A DNA stretch of 64,000 nucleotides from Alphaproteobacteria bacterium (GTDB lineage: Bacteria; Pseudomonadota; Alphaproteobacteria; Rhodobacterales; Rhodobacteraceae). The stretch covers positions 163,218 through 227,217 of the forward strand of contig JAUHVR010000005.1 in NCBI GenBank assembly GCA_030424865.1, read 5' to 3'. The position numbers and the translations under genes are program-made. Under the pieces are notes generated by a model that was given only the letters and a program-made list of their open reading frames with translations, had not been told where the DNA came from and did no database searches. Below are positions 40,602 through 50,526 of this stretch, piece after piece; within the stretch, counting starts at the first letter, position 1; the number at the start of each line of letters is the position of its first letter.

Positions 40602-40624
40602 TCCCCCGGGTTTCAGTCGGGGGA
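40602..40624 (-). other. Hairpin between pufQ and pufB
   Basis: TCCCCCG and CGGGGGA form a 7-bp stem with a 9-base loop just after the pufQ stop. No T run follows. It may be a processing or stability element in the pufQ-pufB leader, as known for puf messages. Confidence 0.5.
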
Positions 40625-40638
40625 CATTCCGGGCTCTG

Positions 40639-40863
40639 CTAGAAGGCAGAGAAAATCTTGGGCGTCGTGACGTTCGCCTCTGACAGCGCGCGTCCGACGA
40701 TTCCGTGGTGCAACGCGGCAAAGTCGCCACGCAGCAGGTCTCGGAACCAGAAGTAGGCAGCAAACGGCAAGGCCAGGGTAAAGATGATCCCGTAGTACAA
40801 ACGGTATTCACCAATCCCCGAAGGCCGTCCCTTGGCCCTTTGCTTTTGGGTGAATTCTGACAT
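40639..40863 (-). CDS. pufQ: PufQ, bacteriochlorophyll-related small membrane protein
   Basis: Protein of 74 residues with one membrane helix (LYYGIIFTLALPFAAYFWFR). PufQ lies in front of pufB in Rhodobacteraceae and is needed for normal bacteriochlorophyll synthesis in R. capsulatus; it has been proposed to carry pigment intermediates. GGGAGAGGGACG precedes the ATG. The gene begins 14 bases after the bchZ stop, linking the puf genes to the bchCXYZ transcript. Confidence 0.9.
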   Translation of the reverse strand: MSEFTQKQRAKGRPSGIGEYRLYYGIIFTLALPFAAYFWFRDLLRGDFAALHHGIVGRALSEANVTTPKIFSAF

Positions 40864-40877
40864 GTCGTCCCTCTCCC

Positions 40878-42335
40878 TTATTGATCCATTGTTTTTGGCG
40901 CCAAGGCGGCGACCGTCTCTTTCGCCACCCTTTCGGCGCCGGCGTTCAAGGCATTGCGTTCCGCGGTATCGCGCAGGGTCTTTGCTGCGGAAATTCGAGT
41001 CAGAACCGGATGGTTTTCCACGATTTCATCCAGCAGCGCCTGGGCATCGGCATCCCAGGGCAGATCGCGGCGCAGCTTGGTCGGCGTGGCTGCGCCATCG
41101 TCCATCTCGGTGGCCAGCGGTAGAATGTGGAACAGGGCGTCGAACAGCGAATTGCAGACCTCTTGCAGCAGATAGGTCGCGCCGGCATAGCCCATGAAAG
41201 GCGTGCCCGTGGCCCGACGGATCGCGGCACCGGGGAAACTTGCGGGAATGAAGGCAGGGCGCGGTCCATGGCCCGCTGCCATTTCGGCCATGTAGATCTT
41301 TTCGTTGATCGACCCCAGAACCACCAAGGGCCGGGCCGCGTGAATCTGGGCACGCACCGCGTCGTTGTCGGTCTTTGCGCCAGCCACCCGCGAGACGGCC
41401 AAGGCGCAGGGCAACCCGAGGTCGGCTTCCAAATAGTTGCGGATGCCGCGTGTGTAGGTCTCGTTTGCAACGACGGCGAAGCTAGAGGTTGCAAAGAAAT
41501 CCTGCGTGACCGAGCGCCAGAGGTCCCAGACCGGTTTCAGCGTGGAATGCTTTTCCCGCGTGATGAACGGCTCGGGATCAAGTTCCAAAAGTTCGCCCAG
41601 GGCTTGCAGGAACGCGGTTGTGCTGTCGACCCCAATCGGTGCTTGCAGGTAAGGCTTGTTCAGAACTTCGGCGAGCCCTCGACCAAATTCGCGATACATC
41701 ACGATATTGACGTCGGCATTCACCAGGTTGCGCATCTCGGCGACATGAGCGCCCAGAGGCATGACCATGTTGACCTCGGCCCCGATGCCTTCGACAAGTC
41801 GCCGGATTTCGGCCAGGTCCGAGGGCATGTTGAAGGTCCCGTACATCGGCCCCAGGATATTCACGCGTGGTTTCGCACCTTCTTCGCGCTTGGCCTCTTT
41901 CGGCATCCGACCCTTGGTCATGCCGAATTCGGTGAACAACCAAGTCATCGCGCGGTCCGCGCTTTCCCATTGATCTTCGTCGATGGTGCGCGGCAGGAAC
42001 CGTTGAATATTCGTGCCTTGCGGCGTGACGCCGCCGCCGATCATCTCGGCGATTGATCCGGTCACCACCACAGCGGGCAAAGCCGGGTCAAGCGTGTCCC
42101 ATGCCCGCTTCATCGAGTCCTCGGTGCCTGCGCCCATTTCGCCTTCGCCCAGGCCCGTCACCACGATCGGCAACTCATGCGGAGGCAGGCCATCGGTGTA
42201 GTGCAGCACCGAAGTCACCGGCAGGTTTTCACAGCCGACCGGCCCGTCAATGACCACCTGCAGGCCCTTGCAGGCACAGAACGCATATGTCGCGCCCCAG
42301 TACCCTCCTGCCCTGTCGTGATCCTGGACAAGCAT
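40878..42335 (-). CDS. bchZ: Chlorophyllide a reductase subunit Z
   Basis: NifK-like subunit of chlorophyllide a oxidoreductase, which reduces ring B to give the bacteriochlorin. The 485-residue protein starts [20 protein letters not shown], with cluster-binding cysteines in CACKGLQ and [10 protein letters not shown]. The ATG at 42335 shares its first coordinate with the end of bchY (TGATG). The longer open frame upstream is not homologous. The gene is followed by pufQ. Confidence 0.96.
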   Translation of the reverse strand: MLVQDHDRAGGYWGATYAFCACKGLQVVIDGPVGCENLPVTSVLHYTDGLPPHELPIVVTGLGEGEMGAGTEDSMKRAWDTLDPALPAVVVTGSIAEMIGGGVTPQGTNIQRFLPRTIDEDQWESADRAMTWLFTEFGMTKGRMPKEAKREEGAKPRVNILGPMYGTFNMPSDLAEIRRLVEGIGAEVNMVMPLGAHVAEMRNLVNADVNIVMYREFGRGLAEVLNKPYLQAPIGVDSTTAFLQALGELLELDPEPFITREKHSTLKPVWDLWRSVTQDFFATSSFAVVANETYTRGIRNYLEADLGLPCALAVSRVAGAKTDNDAVRAQIHAARPLVVLGSINEKIYMAEMAAGHGPRPAFIPASFPGAAIRRATGTPFMGYAGATYLLQEVCNSLFDALFHILPLATEMDDGAATPTKLRRDLPWDADAQALLDEIVENHPVLTRISAAKTLRDTAERNALNAGAERVAKETVAALAPKTMDQ

Positions 42336-43906
42336 CAGATCATCTCCGCCGCTTTGGCCGCGCGCGCCTTGCGCTCCAGCTTTTTCTGGTTCAGCGCACG
42401 GAATTCCGGATGCAGGTTGGGCGCGCCTTCCCAAACGCCCGCGGTATCCCCTTCACCAACGCCGTCGAAAAACGCTTTCATCCGGCCCATGCGATCCTTG
42501 TTGCCGATGGCGGCGTTCACGACCTGCGCCAGCGACCCTGCCCCGGCAGGCCCCATCAGCGGTCGGGCCGAGATCAAATTGGTGAAGTAAAGCGCCGGAA
42601 CGCCCAACTCCTTGGCCTTTTGCACAACCGGCGTCGTACCAATGGCAAGGTCGGGTTTGATCGCCTCCATCGCGGCACAGTCGTCTTCCAGTGACGCGCG
42701 GTACTTGATCTTGACGCCCTTGGCCTCCAGCCATTCAGCGTCGGGTTTGGACCATTCCGTGCGTGGACAGGCCGTGCCGACATAGGGCACCCGAGCACCA
42801 CTTTCGATCAGCAGGCGCGCAACCAGAAGTTCCGATCCCTCATAGCCGGACAGGGTGATCGTTCCATCGATCCGCGCGCCAGCGAGCGCGCCTTTGATCG
42901 CCGGAAGAAAGGCGTTTTGCGCAGCGGCGATCTGGTCTTTGTTGACGTTGAAGACATCGCCTATCGCCGCCAGCCAATCCGCCGTTCCGTCAAGTCCCAC
43001 GGGTGCCGATCCGACAACCGGCCGGCCTGCCGCCTGGAACTCGCGCACCGCCGAGGTGTAAAACGGATGAATCGCGGCAACGGCGCCGCAGTCGAGGGCC
43101 GCATAAAGCTCGCGCCATTCGCGGCAGGGCACCGTGGGACCCGCAGCCAGACCCATCGGCCCCAGCATTGCCGATATCATCATCGGGTCAGCCGGAAACA
43201 TTTCGCCCAGCAGCGTCACGGTGGGGCGGTCCGACAGTCCCGCCTCGGGGGCGGCAACCGGTCCGGCTTCGATCTCGTCGCGGGCATAGGCCAACATGGC
43301 CCCCGCCAGCACGTCCTTGGCCTCGGCATGGGTGGGCACGCCAAACCCCGGCACGTCGATCCCGACGATGCGGACGCCGTCAATCTCTTTCGGCAGCAAC
43401 CGCAAAGGCACGCCCGACGCCGTTGGCACGCAAAGGTTGGTCACAACGATCGCGTCGTAGCGTTCGGGGTCCGCCATGACATGCACGGACTCGCGGATGT
43501 CCTCGTAGAGTTTGCCGGTGACCAGCGTTTCCGAGTTGAAGGGCACATAGCCGACCGAGCGCCTTGCGCCGTAAAAGTGGCTGACAAAGGTCAGGCCATA
43601 AACGCAGCAGGCCGAACCGCTCAGCACAGTGGCGACGCGCCGCATGCGCAGTCCGACGCGCAGGGACCCAAACGCCGGGCACATGCTTTGCGGCTTGTCA
43701 TGCGGGCCCATGGGGTAATCGGCGGCAAACTGGTCCAGCAGGTCGGACTGACCCGCCTCGCGCGCTGCAGCCTCCAGCGTCGCGCCGGAACTGCAGGCAC
43801 CTTCGGGCGGAGTGACACCCGTGCCAGACGACATCCCCGGCACAGCTTCGACCCGCACCTTGCCGTCCTCGTCGTAGTCGACCCGATATGTTTCTGTCTC
43901 GCTCAC
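42335..43906 (-). CDS. bchY: Chlorophyllide a reductase subunit Y
   Basis: NifD-like partner of BchZ, 523 residues. Cysteines in [32 protein letters not shown] and [11 protein letters not shown] include those expected to bind the YZ cluster. The catalytic core is typical of the nitrogenase-like family ([20 protein letters not shown]). It begins 12 bases after the bchX stop, and bchZ overlaps its end. Confidence 0.96.
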   Translation of the reverse strand: MSETETYRVDYDEDGKVRVEAVPGMSSGTGVTPPEGACSSGATLEAAAREAGQSDLLDQFAADYPMGPHDKPQSMCPAFGSLRVGLRMRRVATVLSGSACCVYGLTFVSHFYGARRSVGYVPFNSETLVTGKLYEDIRESVHVMADPERYDAIVVTNLCVPTASGVPLRLLPKEIDGVRIVGIDVPGFGVPTHAEAKDVLAGAMLAYARDEIEAGPVAAPEAGLSDRPTVTLLGEMFPADPMMISAMLGPMGLAAGPTVPCREWRELYAALDCGAVAAIHPFYTSAVREFQAAGRPVVGSAPVGLDGTADWLAAIGDVFNVNKDQIAAAQNAFLPAIKGALAGARIDGTITLSGYEGSELLVARLLIESGARVPYVGTACPRTEWSKPDAEWLEAKGVKIKYRASLEDDCAAMEAIKPDLAIGTTPVVQKAKELGVPALYFTNLISARPLMGPAGAGSLAQVVNAAIGNKDRMGRMKAFFDGVGEGDTAGVWEGAPNLHPEFRALNQKKLERKARAAKAAEMI

Positions 43907-43918
43907 ACCCTGCCCCGT

Positions 43919-44923
43919 TCAGACGCTGTCATAGATGACCTCGAGCGAGGCCTTGGGTTTCGCGTTCTTGCCGCGCATGTCGGCGTCTGTGGCTGGCACC
44001 AGCGTGTAATCCGCACCGGTTTCCTTGCTGTCAAACAGGCCAAGCAGCCCGTCCTGATCCAGCGGCGAGGGATGTTCGGGTGGGGCGTCAGCGACATTGG
44101 TGCCCAGGGCTGCGAACATCTCGCCCCATTGGCTCTCCATCGTGCCAACAATCTGATAGTTCGCGGATTTCTTGCGCAGATCGTCGTCTTGCGGGATCGA
44201 GGCGAGGATCGGGATATCGACAGCCCTGGCAAAGGCCGCGGCTTCGCCCGTCCCGTCGTCCTTGTTGATCACAAGGCCCGCAACCCCGACATTGCCGCCC
44301 AGCTTGCGGAAGTATTCGACAGCCGAACACACGTTGTTGGCCACGTAGAGCGATTGCAGATCGTTTGAGGCGACCAGAATGACCTTCTGTGCCATATCCC
44401 GCGCGATCGGCAGACCAAAGCCGCCACAGACCACGTCGCCGAGGAAATCCAGCAAGACATAATCAAAGTCCCAATCATGGAACCCGAGCTTTTCCAACAG
44501 CTCGAACCCGTGAATGATCCCGCGGCCGCCACACCCGCGCCCGACTTCCGGCCCGCCAAGTTCCATCGCAAAGACGCCGCCGCGCTTGAAACAGACGTCG
44601 CCGATCTTGACCTCTTCGCCCGAGTCCTTCTTTTGGGCCGAGGTTTCGATGATCGTCGGACAGGCCTTTCCGCCAAAAAGCAGGCTGGTGGTGTCGGATT
44701 TTGGGTCACAGCCGATCAGCAGTACCCGCTTTCCCTGCTCTGCCATCATGTGGCTGAGGTTGGCCAGCGTGAAGGATTTTCCGATCCCGCCCTTGCCATA
44801 AATCGCGATGATCTGAGTTTTCTTGGTTGGCGCGCCGGTTGCGGCCTCTTCGGTTGGCTGACCGGCTTCGTCCCGCAACCGTTTGTCATATCCATCTTTG
44901 AGGTTCGGGACATCGAGGCTCAT
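43919..44923 (-). CDS. bchX: Chlorophyllide a reductase iron-sulfur ATPase subunit X
   Basis: NifH-like electron donor for BchY-BchZ, 334 residues. It has the P-loop [27 protein letters not shown] and the two cluster cysteines in [10 protein letters not shown] and [12 protein letters not shown]. An N-terminal extension of about 35 residues before the P-loop distinguishes BchX from BchL. It overlaps bchC by four bases (ATGA). Confidence 0.97.
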   Translation of the reverse strand: MSLDVPNLKDGYDKRLRDEAGQPTEEAATGAPTKKTQIIAIYGKGGIGKSFTLANLSHMMAEQGKRVLLIGCDPKSDTTSLLFGGKACPTIIETSAQKKDSGEEVKIGDVCFKRGGVFAMELGGPEVGRGCGGRGIIHGFELLEKLGFHDWDFDYVLLDFLGDVVCGGFGLPIARDMAQKVILVASNDLQSLYVANNVCSAVEYFRKLGGNVGVAGLVINKDDGTGEAAAFARAVDIPILASIPQDDDLRKKSANYQIVGTMESQWGEMFAALGTNVADAPPEHPSPLDQDGLLGLFDSKETGADYTLVPATDADMRGKNAKPKASLEVIYDSV

Positions 44924-45858
44924 TGCATGTCCTCCCAGGACAGGATCATTTTCAAGCAGGATGAATCGGTGAACGCCGTGCCATAGGCCGCCGTTGCGTC
45001 AGCCGCCGCGCTTTGGTGCGTGATCAGACCGCCAAGGTTCAGGGCCCCGGCTTCGACCAGTTCGCGTGTGGCGATCAGATCGTCCCTGCGCCATTCGGCG
45101 GCAATGCGGAACCGGGCCTCTTTCATAAACGCCATCGGGAAGGCAAAGGTCAGCGGCTTGGCATAAAAGCCGGCCAACACGATCTCTCCGCCCTTGCCCA
45201 GCCGCGCGACCAATGTGTCAAGCAGGCCCGAGTCTCCGGTCACGTCAAAAATGCAGTTGTAGTCGCGCCGGCTGTCGGCGTCGGGATGGATGACAGGATA
45301 GCCTTCGGCGCCCGCGGCGCGGTCCGGGTTGATCTCCCATACCGTGGGCGGGGGGCAACCCGCTGCAAGCGTCAGGCGCGCCAGCAGTCGGCCCAGCACA
45401 CCGTGCCCCACGATCAGTTCCGGCGTCTGGTTGCCCAGTCCCGCGATGGCATGGCGGGCAGTGGCGGCCAGCGCCAGCAAGGTGCCCTCGGCTTGCAGGT
45501 CCGGGTCAATTCTGACGACGCGGTCCGCCGAGGTGACAAGACGCGAGGCCGCGCCCCCGAACAGCCCGCGCACCTCGCCAAAGCACGACGCCCCGGGCAC
45601 AAAGACGCGGTCCCCCGCCTTGAAACCCGGTGCCCGGCTTTCAACGATTTCGCCAACCGCCTCGTAGCCCGGGACCAAGGGATAGCCCATGCCTGGAAAG
45701 GGGGGCATCTCTCCGGCCCAAAATAGCTTTTCGGTGCCCGTGGAGATACCCGAATGAGAGATATCGACGACAAGGTCGCCCGCATCCGGCGCTGTAAGCG
45801 CCAGGACCTCGGGACCAATTTGCCTGGGCCCGCGAAGAACTATGGCTGTGCCGTCGAT
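44920..45858 (-). CDS. bchC: Bacteriochlorophyllide a dehydrogenase (3-hydroxyethyl oxidation)
   Basis: Zinc-alcohol-dehydrogenase-like enzyme that oxidises the C3 hydroxyethyl to acetyl in bacteriochlorophyllide a. Motifs include [34 protein letters not shown] and the Rossmann region [14 protein letters not shown]. Family proteins begin with M-x-x-x-A-I/V-V, which aligns with the codons ATC-GAC-GGC-ACA-GCC at 45858, so an ATC stands where ATG is expected. AAGGAG lies exactly seven bases before this ATC. The only upstream in-frame ATG (45930) lies inside the operator and promoter. From the ATC the product is 312 residues, close to the R. capsulatus size of about 314. Confidence 0.9.
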   Translation of the reverse strand: MDGTAIVLRGPRQIGPEVLALTAPDAGDLVVDISHSGISTGTEKLFWAGEMPPFPGMGYPLVPGYEAVGEIVESRAPGFKAGDRVFVPGASCFGEVRGLFGGAASRLVTSADRVVRIDPDLQAEGTLLALAATARHAIAGLGNQTPELIVGHGVLGRLLARLTLAAGCPPPTVWEINPDRAAGAEGYPVIHPDADSRRDYNCIFDVTGDSGLLDTLVARLGKGGEIVLAGFYAKPLTFAFPMAFMKEARFRIAAEWRRDDLIATRELVEAGALNLGGLITHQSAAADATAAYGTAFTDSSCLKMILSWEDMQ

Positions 45859-45908
45859 CGTCCCTCTCCTTATAACTGGATTCGGTCTGAAAAGACTCTC
45901 CCTTGATG

Positions 45909-45926
45909 TGTAGGTTATGCCTGACA
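45909..45926. promoter_or_regulatory. PpsR/CrtJ operator, bchC promoter -10 side
   Basis: Exact TGT-N12-ACA sequence overlapping the putative -10 TAACCT of bchC. It is eight bases from the upstream copy. Confidence 0.8.
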
Positions 45927-45940
45927 GCATAACCTGTCAA
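45912..45940 (-). promoter_or_regulatory. Sigma-70-type promoter of bchC
   Basis: On the minus strand TTGACA (45940-45935) is followed by 17 bases and TAACCT (45917-45912). Transcription would begin near 45905, downstream of the ATG at 45930, which therefore cannot be the start codon of bchC on this transcript. Confidence 0.65.
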
Positions 45941-45952
45941 CTTTTCTAGACA
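45935..45952. promoter_or_regulatory. PpsR/CrtJ operator, bchC promoter -35 side
   Basis: Exact TGT-N12-ACA sequence whose minus-strand end is TTGACA, the putative -35 element. The placement of two sites over -35 and -10 with eight bases between is the arrangement described for CrtJ at R. capsulatus bchC. Confidence 0.8.
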
Positions 45953-45975
45953 CTCAAAAGTGTCAAGGTGCATTG

Positions 45976-47085
45976 TCAGGGTTTCCGAGCGGTCACAACG
46001 CTGGTGACATAGGGACGTATGGCCCTTGGGGTCTGGATGTCGACAAAGCCGACCCCGTCCAGAACCGTTTCAATCTCGGACTGCGAGCGCACCCGGCCTG
46101 TGCGCATCGCCATGGTATAGAACGCAAAATAGCCGTCTGTTGTGCGATCGGGACGGTCACCGCCTGACATCGGCTCTGAAATCACCAGGCGCCCGCCTTG
46201 TGGCAAGGCGGCAAAAACGTTGTCCAGCAGCTGCGCAACCGTCTCGTTGGTGTGGTCATAAAGAACCCGGACCAGCGTGATGGTGTCGGCCTTTTGCGGC
46301 AGGGGGTCCAGAAAACTGCCACCGATGGCTTCGATCCCCTGCGCTCCGGACACAACGCCGGGCAGATCAAAGACGATGGTGCGCAGATCCGGATAAGCCA
46401 CCTGCACATGTCGCAAGAACGCCCCGGTGCCACCGCCAACATCCATGACGGTTTTCGATCCGGCAAAGGAGACCGCGCGCAGGGTTTCCTGGGCCACCAT
46501 CGCCTGGGATTGCGCCATGAGGTCCGAGTATTGATCCACCACCGCTTGCGCCGGTGCGGACTGTGTCTGGCCCAGAACATAAGGCCAGAATCCCGCCAAC
46601 TCGGTTTCGACCTCGTTGCGCAACAGGGCAACCGGGTCTGCCAAATCCCGGTACAGAATGTCGTGATGGCGCACCATGTCGCGCAGCCCCGGCACTCCGA
46701 TCAGCGCGGCGCCCAGTCGTGCCAGACTGTATCGCCCATCGCGGCGGCGTTTCATCAGGCCCAGCGCCGCAGCGGATTGGCACAGGGCTGTCATCCGCTC
46801 CTGTGACAGGCCACGCGGTAGCGCCAGTTGCAAAGGCGATTTTGGCCCCTTGGCCAGTTCCTCTAACAGGTCCATCTGCACACAAGCCAGCAGCGTTTGC
46901 GAATAGACAAAGCCCGCCACCAGATCGAACAGCTTTTCGCCGTCTCGGCGCACCATCCGTCGGGTCAGGGGGAAACGTGCCGCCCAGGCCTGAAATCCGG
47001 GGCGCGCGATCAGGTCGGTCTGCCAAAGGGACAGAAGCTCGAACAGACCGCGCCGCGCCTTGGGCCTGTCCTCGACCAGCCCCAC
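45976..47085 (-). CDS. crtF: Demethylspheroidene O-methyltransferase
   Basis: S-adenosylmethionine enzyme that methylates the C1 hydroxyl of hydroxylated carotenoids to methoxy, a late step to spheroidene. The 369-residue protein has an N-terminal winged-helix dimerisation part and the SAM motif VMDVGGGTGAFLRHV, followed by VFDLPGVV and the catalytic region DHTNETVAQLLDNVFAALP. The start is GTG at 47085, one base after the crtE stop. It is the second gene of the crtEF-bchCXYZ-puf superoperon; bchC has its own promoter downstream. Confidence 0.92.
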   Translation of the reverse strand: MGLVEDRPKARRGLFELLSLWQTDLIARPGFQAWAARFPLTRRMVRRDGEKLFDLVAGFVYSQTLLACVQMDLLEELAKGPKSPLQLALPRGLSQERMTALCQSAAALGLMKRRRDGRYSLARLGAALIGVPGLRDMVRHHDILYRDLADPVALLRNEVETELAGFWPYVLGQTQSAPAQAVVDQYSDLMAQSQAMVAQETLRAVSFAGSKTVMDVGGGTGAFLRHVQVAYPDLRTIVFDLPGVVSGAQGIEAIGGSFLDPLPQKADTITLVRVLYDHTNETVAQLLDNVFAALPQGGRLVISEPMSGGDRPDRTTDGYFAFYTMAMRTGRVRSQSEIETVLDGVGFVDIQTPRAIRPYVTSVVTARKP

Positions 47086-47086
47086 C

Positions 47087-47962
47087 TTACTCGGCCGCGG
47101 TGCTTTGCTGCAATTGGGTCGGCGCCAGCCGCTGCGAGGTTGCCTGGATCACGGCACAAAGCTGCGCCTCTCCGGGACAAGAGGGGATCGAGGCGATCGC
47201 CCCCCCAAGAATGTTGTTCAGATGCGCCATGGCGCCGTCCAACCCGAGTTGCTGAACCGCATTGGGACGCGAGTGAACGGCATCCTGGCCCACCGGCTTT
47301 CCAAGTTCGGCTTCATCACAGACCACATCGCGCAAATCATCGGCAACCTGAAAGGCCTCGCCTATCCGGGCGCCTAGGTCGTACCACAATTCGGGATCAG
47401 CACCGCCGGCAACCGCGCCCATCTGCGTCGCCGCAATGAACATCGCGCCGGTTTTGGCTCGGTGATAGGCACCCAGATCGACCACATCTTCGCTTTCCCA
47501 GGCCTGTCCCGCACAAATTCCGTGGGGCGACCCGGTAAAGCGTGCCAGCAAGGCAACCAGTTTGCAGACCCGTTCCGGGGCTTCGTCGGCAACATGCGCC
47601 AGCGTTTCAAACGCCTGAACGATCAATGTGTCGCCGGTCAGCACGGCGATTGGCTCGCCGAATGCCTTGTGGATCGAAGGCTTGCCGCGCCGAAGGTCGG
47701 CATCGTCAAAGCAGGGCATGTCGTCGTGAACAAGGCTGCCGCAGTGGATCAGCTCGATCGCCGCCGCAGCCGCATTGGCCACATTGGGAGTGGGATCGCC
47801 ACAGGCCTGCGCGACTGACAGACACAACTGCGGACGAATGCGCGCGCCCCCGGGAAAAACCGCGGACTGCAGCGCATCGCACAGATGCCCCGGTGCCGTG
47901 TTTGCAGTCGCACGCGTGATGGCGCTGTGAAGCGTTTGCTCAATTCGGGTCTCAAGGGGCAT
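47087..47962 (-). CDS. crtE: Geranylgeranyl diphosphate synthase
   Basis: Prenyltransferase making the C20 diphosphate used for phytoene and for esterifying bacteriochlorophyllide. The 291-residue protein has the first aspartate-rich motif LVHDDMPCFDDADLRRG and the second QVADDLRDV. It is the first gene of the leftward superoperon, divergent from crtD. Two exact PpsR operators lie in the 122 bases between them. Confidence 0.95.
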   Translation of the reverse strand: MPLETRIEQTLHSAITRATANTAPGHLCDALQSAVFPGGARIRPQLCLSVAQACGDPTPNVANAAAAAIELIHCGSLVHDDMPCFDDADLRRGKPSIHKAFGEPIAVLTGDTLIVQAFETLAHVADEAPERVCKLVALLARFTGSPHGICAGQAWESEDVVDLGAYHRAKTGAMFIAATQMGAVAGGADPELWYDLGARIGEAFQVADDLRDVVCDEAELGKPVGQDAVHSRPNAVQQLGLDGAMAHLNNILGGAIASIPSCPGEAQLCAVIQATSQRLAPTQLQQSTAAE

Positions 47963-48007
47963 AAGCTGTCCTGACGCGGCTGTGCAAGCCTTCTGTTACA
48001 TCAAATG

Positions 48008-48025
48008 TGTAAATAATACTGGACA
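48008..48025. promoter_or_regulatory. PpsR/CrtJ operator between crtE and crtD, site 1
   Basis: Exact TGT-N12-ACA sequence in the divergent crtE-crtD region, 13 bases from site 2. Confidence 0.75.
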
Positions 48026-48038
48026 CCAAGGGGCCGCG

Positions 48039-48056
48039 TGTCAACAATTACGGACA
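48039..48056. promoter_or_regulatory. PpsR/CrtJ operator between crtE and crtD, site 2
   Basis: Exact TGT-N12-ACA sequence. Its minus-strand end is TTGACA, a likely -35 element for crtE with CAGTAT 17 bases further on. Binding here could repress both directions. Confidence 0.75.
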
Positions 48057-48084
48057 GATGGATCCTTCAGGAGATGACTCCGTC

Positions 48085-49641
48085 ATGACCGTCATTGTGA
48101 TCGGGGCAGGAATTGCCGGGCTTGCCGCCGCCCTGCGGCTGGCCCACTCTGGGCGCGACGTCACCGTGATCGAAGCGCATTCGGATGTCGGCGGAAAAAT
48201 CCGCACCTTGCCGACCGCGGCCGGGCCGGTTGACGCAGGACCGACCGTTTTGACAATGCGCCCCGTGTTTGAAGAGCTGTTTGCAAGTGTCGGTGAACGG
48301 CTAAGTGACCGCCTTGACCTGATCCCACAAGTCATCCTGGCCCGCCACTTCTGGCAAGACGGCACGGTTCTGGACCTTTGCAGCGACCCAACGGTCAACG
48401 CCCGGACCATCAAAGAGGTCCTTGGGCCGCGATCCGCCAAAGAGTTCCTGCACTTCCAAGCCCGCAGCCAAACGCTGTTCGAGGCCTTCAAATCACCGAT
48501 GATGTTTGCCCGCGAACCGTCGCAAAGACGGATGCAGGGCGTCGTACTTTCAAAACCCTCGCTGATCTCCGCCATGGCCCCGCACCTGAAATTGGCGCAA
48601 CTGTTGGCGCGGACGTTCTCGGACCCGAAGCTCGCCCAGCTTTTCGGCCGCTACGCCACCTATGTTGGGGGGGCGCCCGACAAATCCCCGGCGCTTTTGT
48701 CCCTGATCTGGCAGGCCGAGGCCGGGGGTGTCTGGCAGGCCAAAGGCGGCATGCACGCCCTGGCGCGGGCCATGCAACACTTGGCAGAGGCGCGCGGCGC
48801 GCGGTTCCTGTTGAACACGCCTGTTGATCGGGTGTTGACCAAATCGGGTCGGATCACCGGAGTATCCACGCGCGCGGGCGACATCATCGAAGCCGAGACG
48901 ATCGTCTTCAATGGCGATCCCGCGGCCCTTCATGCGGGCCTTTTTGGGCCTCACGCCAAAACAGCCGTGCCAAACGCGGCTGTCAAACCCCGCTCCCATT
49001 CAGCTGCCGTCTGGTCCTTTGCCGCCACGCCTTCGCGCCACGATCTCGCGTTGCACAATGTGTTTTTCGGCGCGGACCCGCTTGCGGAATTCAAGGATCT
49101 CGCCGCAGGCCGACTGCCCAGTGATCCGACACTCTATGTCTACGCTCAGGACAGGGGGGGTGCCCAAAAGCCCTGTGGGCCCGAACGGTTCGAGATCATC
49201 ATGAACGCGCCACCAACAGACCAGGCCGCCCCGTCACAGGAGACCCAAGAAACATGCCGAAACCTGACATTCTCAGTCCTAAGCAGCATGGGTCTGACCT
49301 TCTCTCCGACCCCACGGGAAACCTTGACCACGCCCGCGATGTTCAACCAGCTTTTTCCGGCCTCGGCCGGAGCGCTTTACGGGCGAACCCCGCACGGGCT
49401 GATGGCAGCCTTCAAACGCCCCACGGCCCGAAGCCGGATTCCGGGGCTTTACCTGGCCGGCGGCGGTTGTCACCCAGGCGCGGGGGTGCCGATGGCGACG
49501 CTCTCAGGGATGCATGCGGCCGAGGCGATCTTGAGCGACCAAACTTCGACATCGAAGTCCCTTCGAACGGCTACGCCTGGTGGTATGTCGACGGGCTCTC
49601 GGATGACGGGCGTCGCGCAATCTCGATCATCGGTTTCATAG
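48085..49641 (+). CDS. crtD: 1-hydroxycarotenoid 3,4-desaturase (methoxyneurosporene dehydrogenase)
   Basis: FAD enzyme of the CrtI family that introduces the 3,4 double bond in hydroxylated or methoxylated carotenoids. The 518-residue protein begins TVIVIGAGIAGLAAALRLAH, has the PVDAGPTVLTMRPVFEEL segment, and ends with the family FAD motif LAGGGCHPGAGVPMATLSGM. About 35 residues after that motif are polar and low-complexity, and are read from DNA that also encodes the start of CrtC in another frame. ATG 48085 is chosen, with AGGAG upstream; ATG 48058 abuts the operator and would add nine residues. Confidence 0.93.
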   Translation: MTVIVIGAGIAGLAAALRLAHSGRDVTVIEAHSDVGGKIRTLPTAAGPVDAGPTVLTMRPVFEELFASVGERLSDRLDLIPQVILARHFWQDGTVLDLCSDPTVNARTIKEVLGPRSAKEFLHFQARSQTLFEAFKSPMMFAREPSQRRMQGVVLSKPSLISAMAPHLKLAQLLARTFSDPKLAQLFGRYATYVGGAPDKSPALLSLIWQAEAGGVWQAKGGMHALARAMQHLAEARGARFLLNTPVDRVLTKSGRITGVSTRAGDIIEAETIVFNGDPAALHAGLFGPHAKTAVPNAAVKPRSHSAAVWSFAATPSRHDLALHNVFFGADPLAEFKDLAAGRLPSDPTLYVYAQDRGGAQKPCGPERFEIIMNAPPTDQAAPSQETQETCRNLTFSVLSSMGLTFSPTPRETLTTPAMFNQLFPASAGALYGRTPHGLMAAFKRPTARSRIPGLYLAGGGCHPGAGVPMATLSGMHAAEAILSDQTSTSKSLRTATPGGMSTGSRMTGVAQSRSSVS

Positions 49642-50465
49642 GGTCGGTCTTTTCACCCTGGTATCGCTGGAGCGGGCGACAGCGGCCGCAAAACCACGTC
49701 TGTCTGAATGTCGCCCTTTATGGCCCCGGCGCGCGGTGGACGATGACCGATCGCGGCAAGTCCGCGCTCGGACAATCCCGTGACACGCTTCGCATCGGCC
49801 CAAGCGCAATGCACTGGCAAGGGGATGCACTGGTCGTCGACATCAATGAAATTTCAACGCCGCATGGCAACCGGATACTGGGGCAAGTCAAGATCCGTCC
49901 CCCGGCGCTGACATCGGTCGAGCTACCGCTGACACAGGATGGTACCCACGTTTGGCGCCCATTTGCGCCGACCGCTGACATCAGCGTCGACATCGACCGC
50001 CCGGGGTGGCGCTGGAGCGGTCACGGTTATTTTGATGCAAATTTCGGGACCCGTGCCCTGGAGGATGATTTTTCCTACTGGACCTGGGCGCGTCTGCCCT
50101 TGAAAGACGGCACAGCCTGTCTTTATGACGCCAGCCGCCGCGATGGGTCAGAGCTGGCAACAGGGATCGTCTTCGACACGGAAGGACGTGCCCGACCGAT
50201 GGAATTGCCGCCCCGAACCCGAATGCGCCGGTCACTTTGGGCTGTGCGGCGCGAGACCCGGGCTGATGCCGGCTATCGCCCGCACCAGGTAAAACACATG
50301 CTGGACGCGCCGTTCTACACCCGCGCGGCCATCAAGACACGGATCAATGGGGAAGAGACCGTCGGGGTTCATGAAGCCCTGGACCTCAATCGCTTTCGCA
50401 GCCCACTGTTGAAGCCGATGCTCGCCGTCCGAGTGCCCCGCCGCAGCCGATGGCACGGGGCCTGA
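49530..50465 (+). CDS. crtC: Carotenoid 1,2-hydratase (hydroxyneurosporene synthase); start codon unresolved
   Basis: Adds water across the terminal C1-C2 double bond of acyclic carotenoids. Homology is clear from about 49536 on: NGYAWWYVDGLSDDGRRAIS, GSVFSPWYRWSGR, NHVCLNVALYGPGARWTM, HGYFDANFGTRALEDDFSYW. No ATG, GTG or TTG occurs in this frame between an ATG at 49254, deep inside crtD, and an ATG at 49743, which would delete conserved N-terminal sequence. The coordinate 49530 marks the start of homology, not a proven initiation codon. The first part overlaps the last 110 bases of crtD in a different frame, so translation is probably coupled to crtD by an unusual start or a frameshift. Confidence 0.85.
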   Translation, partial: LERPNFDIEVPSNGYAWWYVDGLSDDGRRAISIIGFIGSVFSPWYRWSGRQRPQNHVCLNVALYGPGARWTMTDRGKSALGQSRDTLRIGPSAMHWQGDALVVDINEISTPHGNRILGQVKIRPPALTSVELPLTQDGTHVWRPFAPTADISVDIDRPGWRWSGHGYFDANFGTRALEDDFSYWTWARLPLKDGTACLYDASRRDGSELATGIVFDTEGRARPMELPPRTRMRRSLWAVRRETRADAGYRPHQVKHMLDAPFYTRAAIKTRINGEETVGVHEALDLNRFRSPLLKPMLAVRVPRRSRWHGA

Positions 50466-50526
50466 CACCGCCAAACGCAGCAGGTGGCGCAGGTATGATA
50501 CGTTGGGCAGGACAGAGGAGACGCCC

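Noticed and set aside
45859..45930. Upstream ATG (45930) as the bchC start
   Set aside because: It lies between the two PpsR sites and upstream of the predicted transcription start, and the extra residues match no family N-terminus.
49254..49530. ATG 49254 as the crtC start giving 403 residues
   Set aside because: The added N-terminal part is the out-of-frame shadow of crtD and would require an overlap of almost 390 bases.
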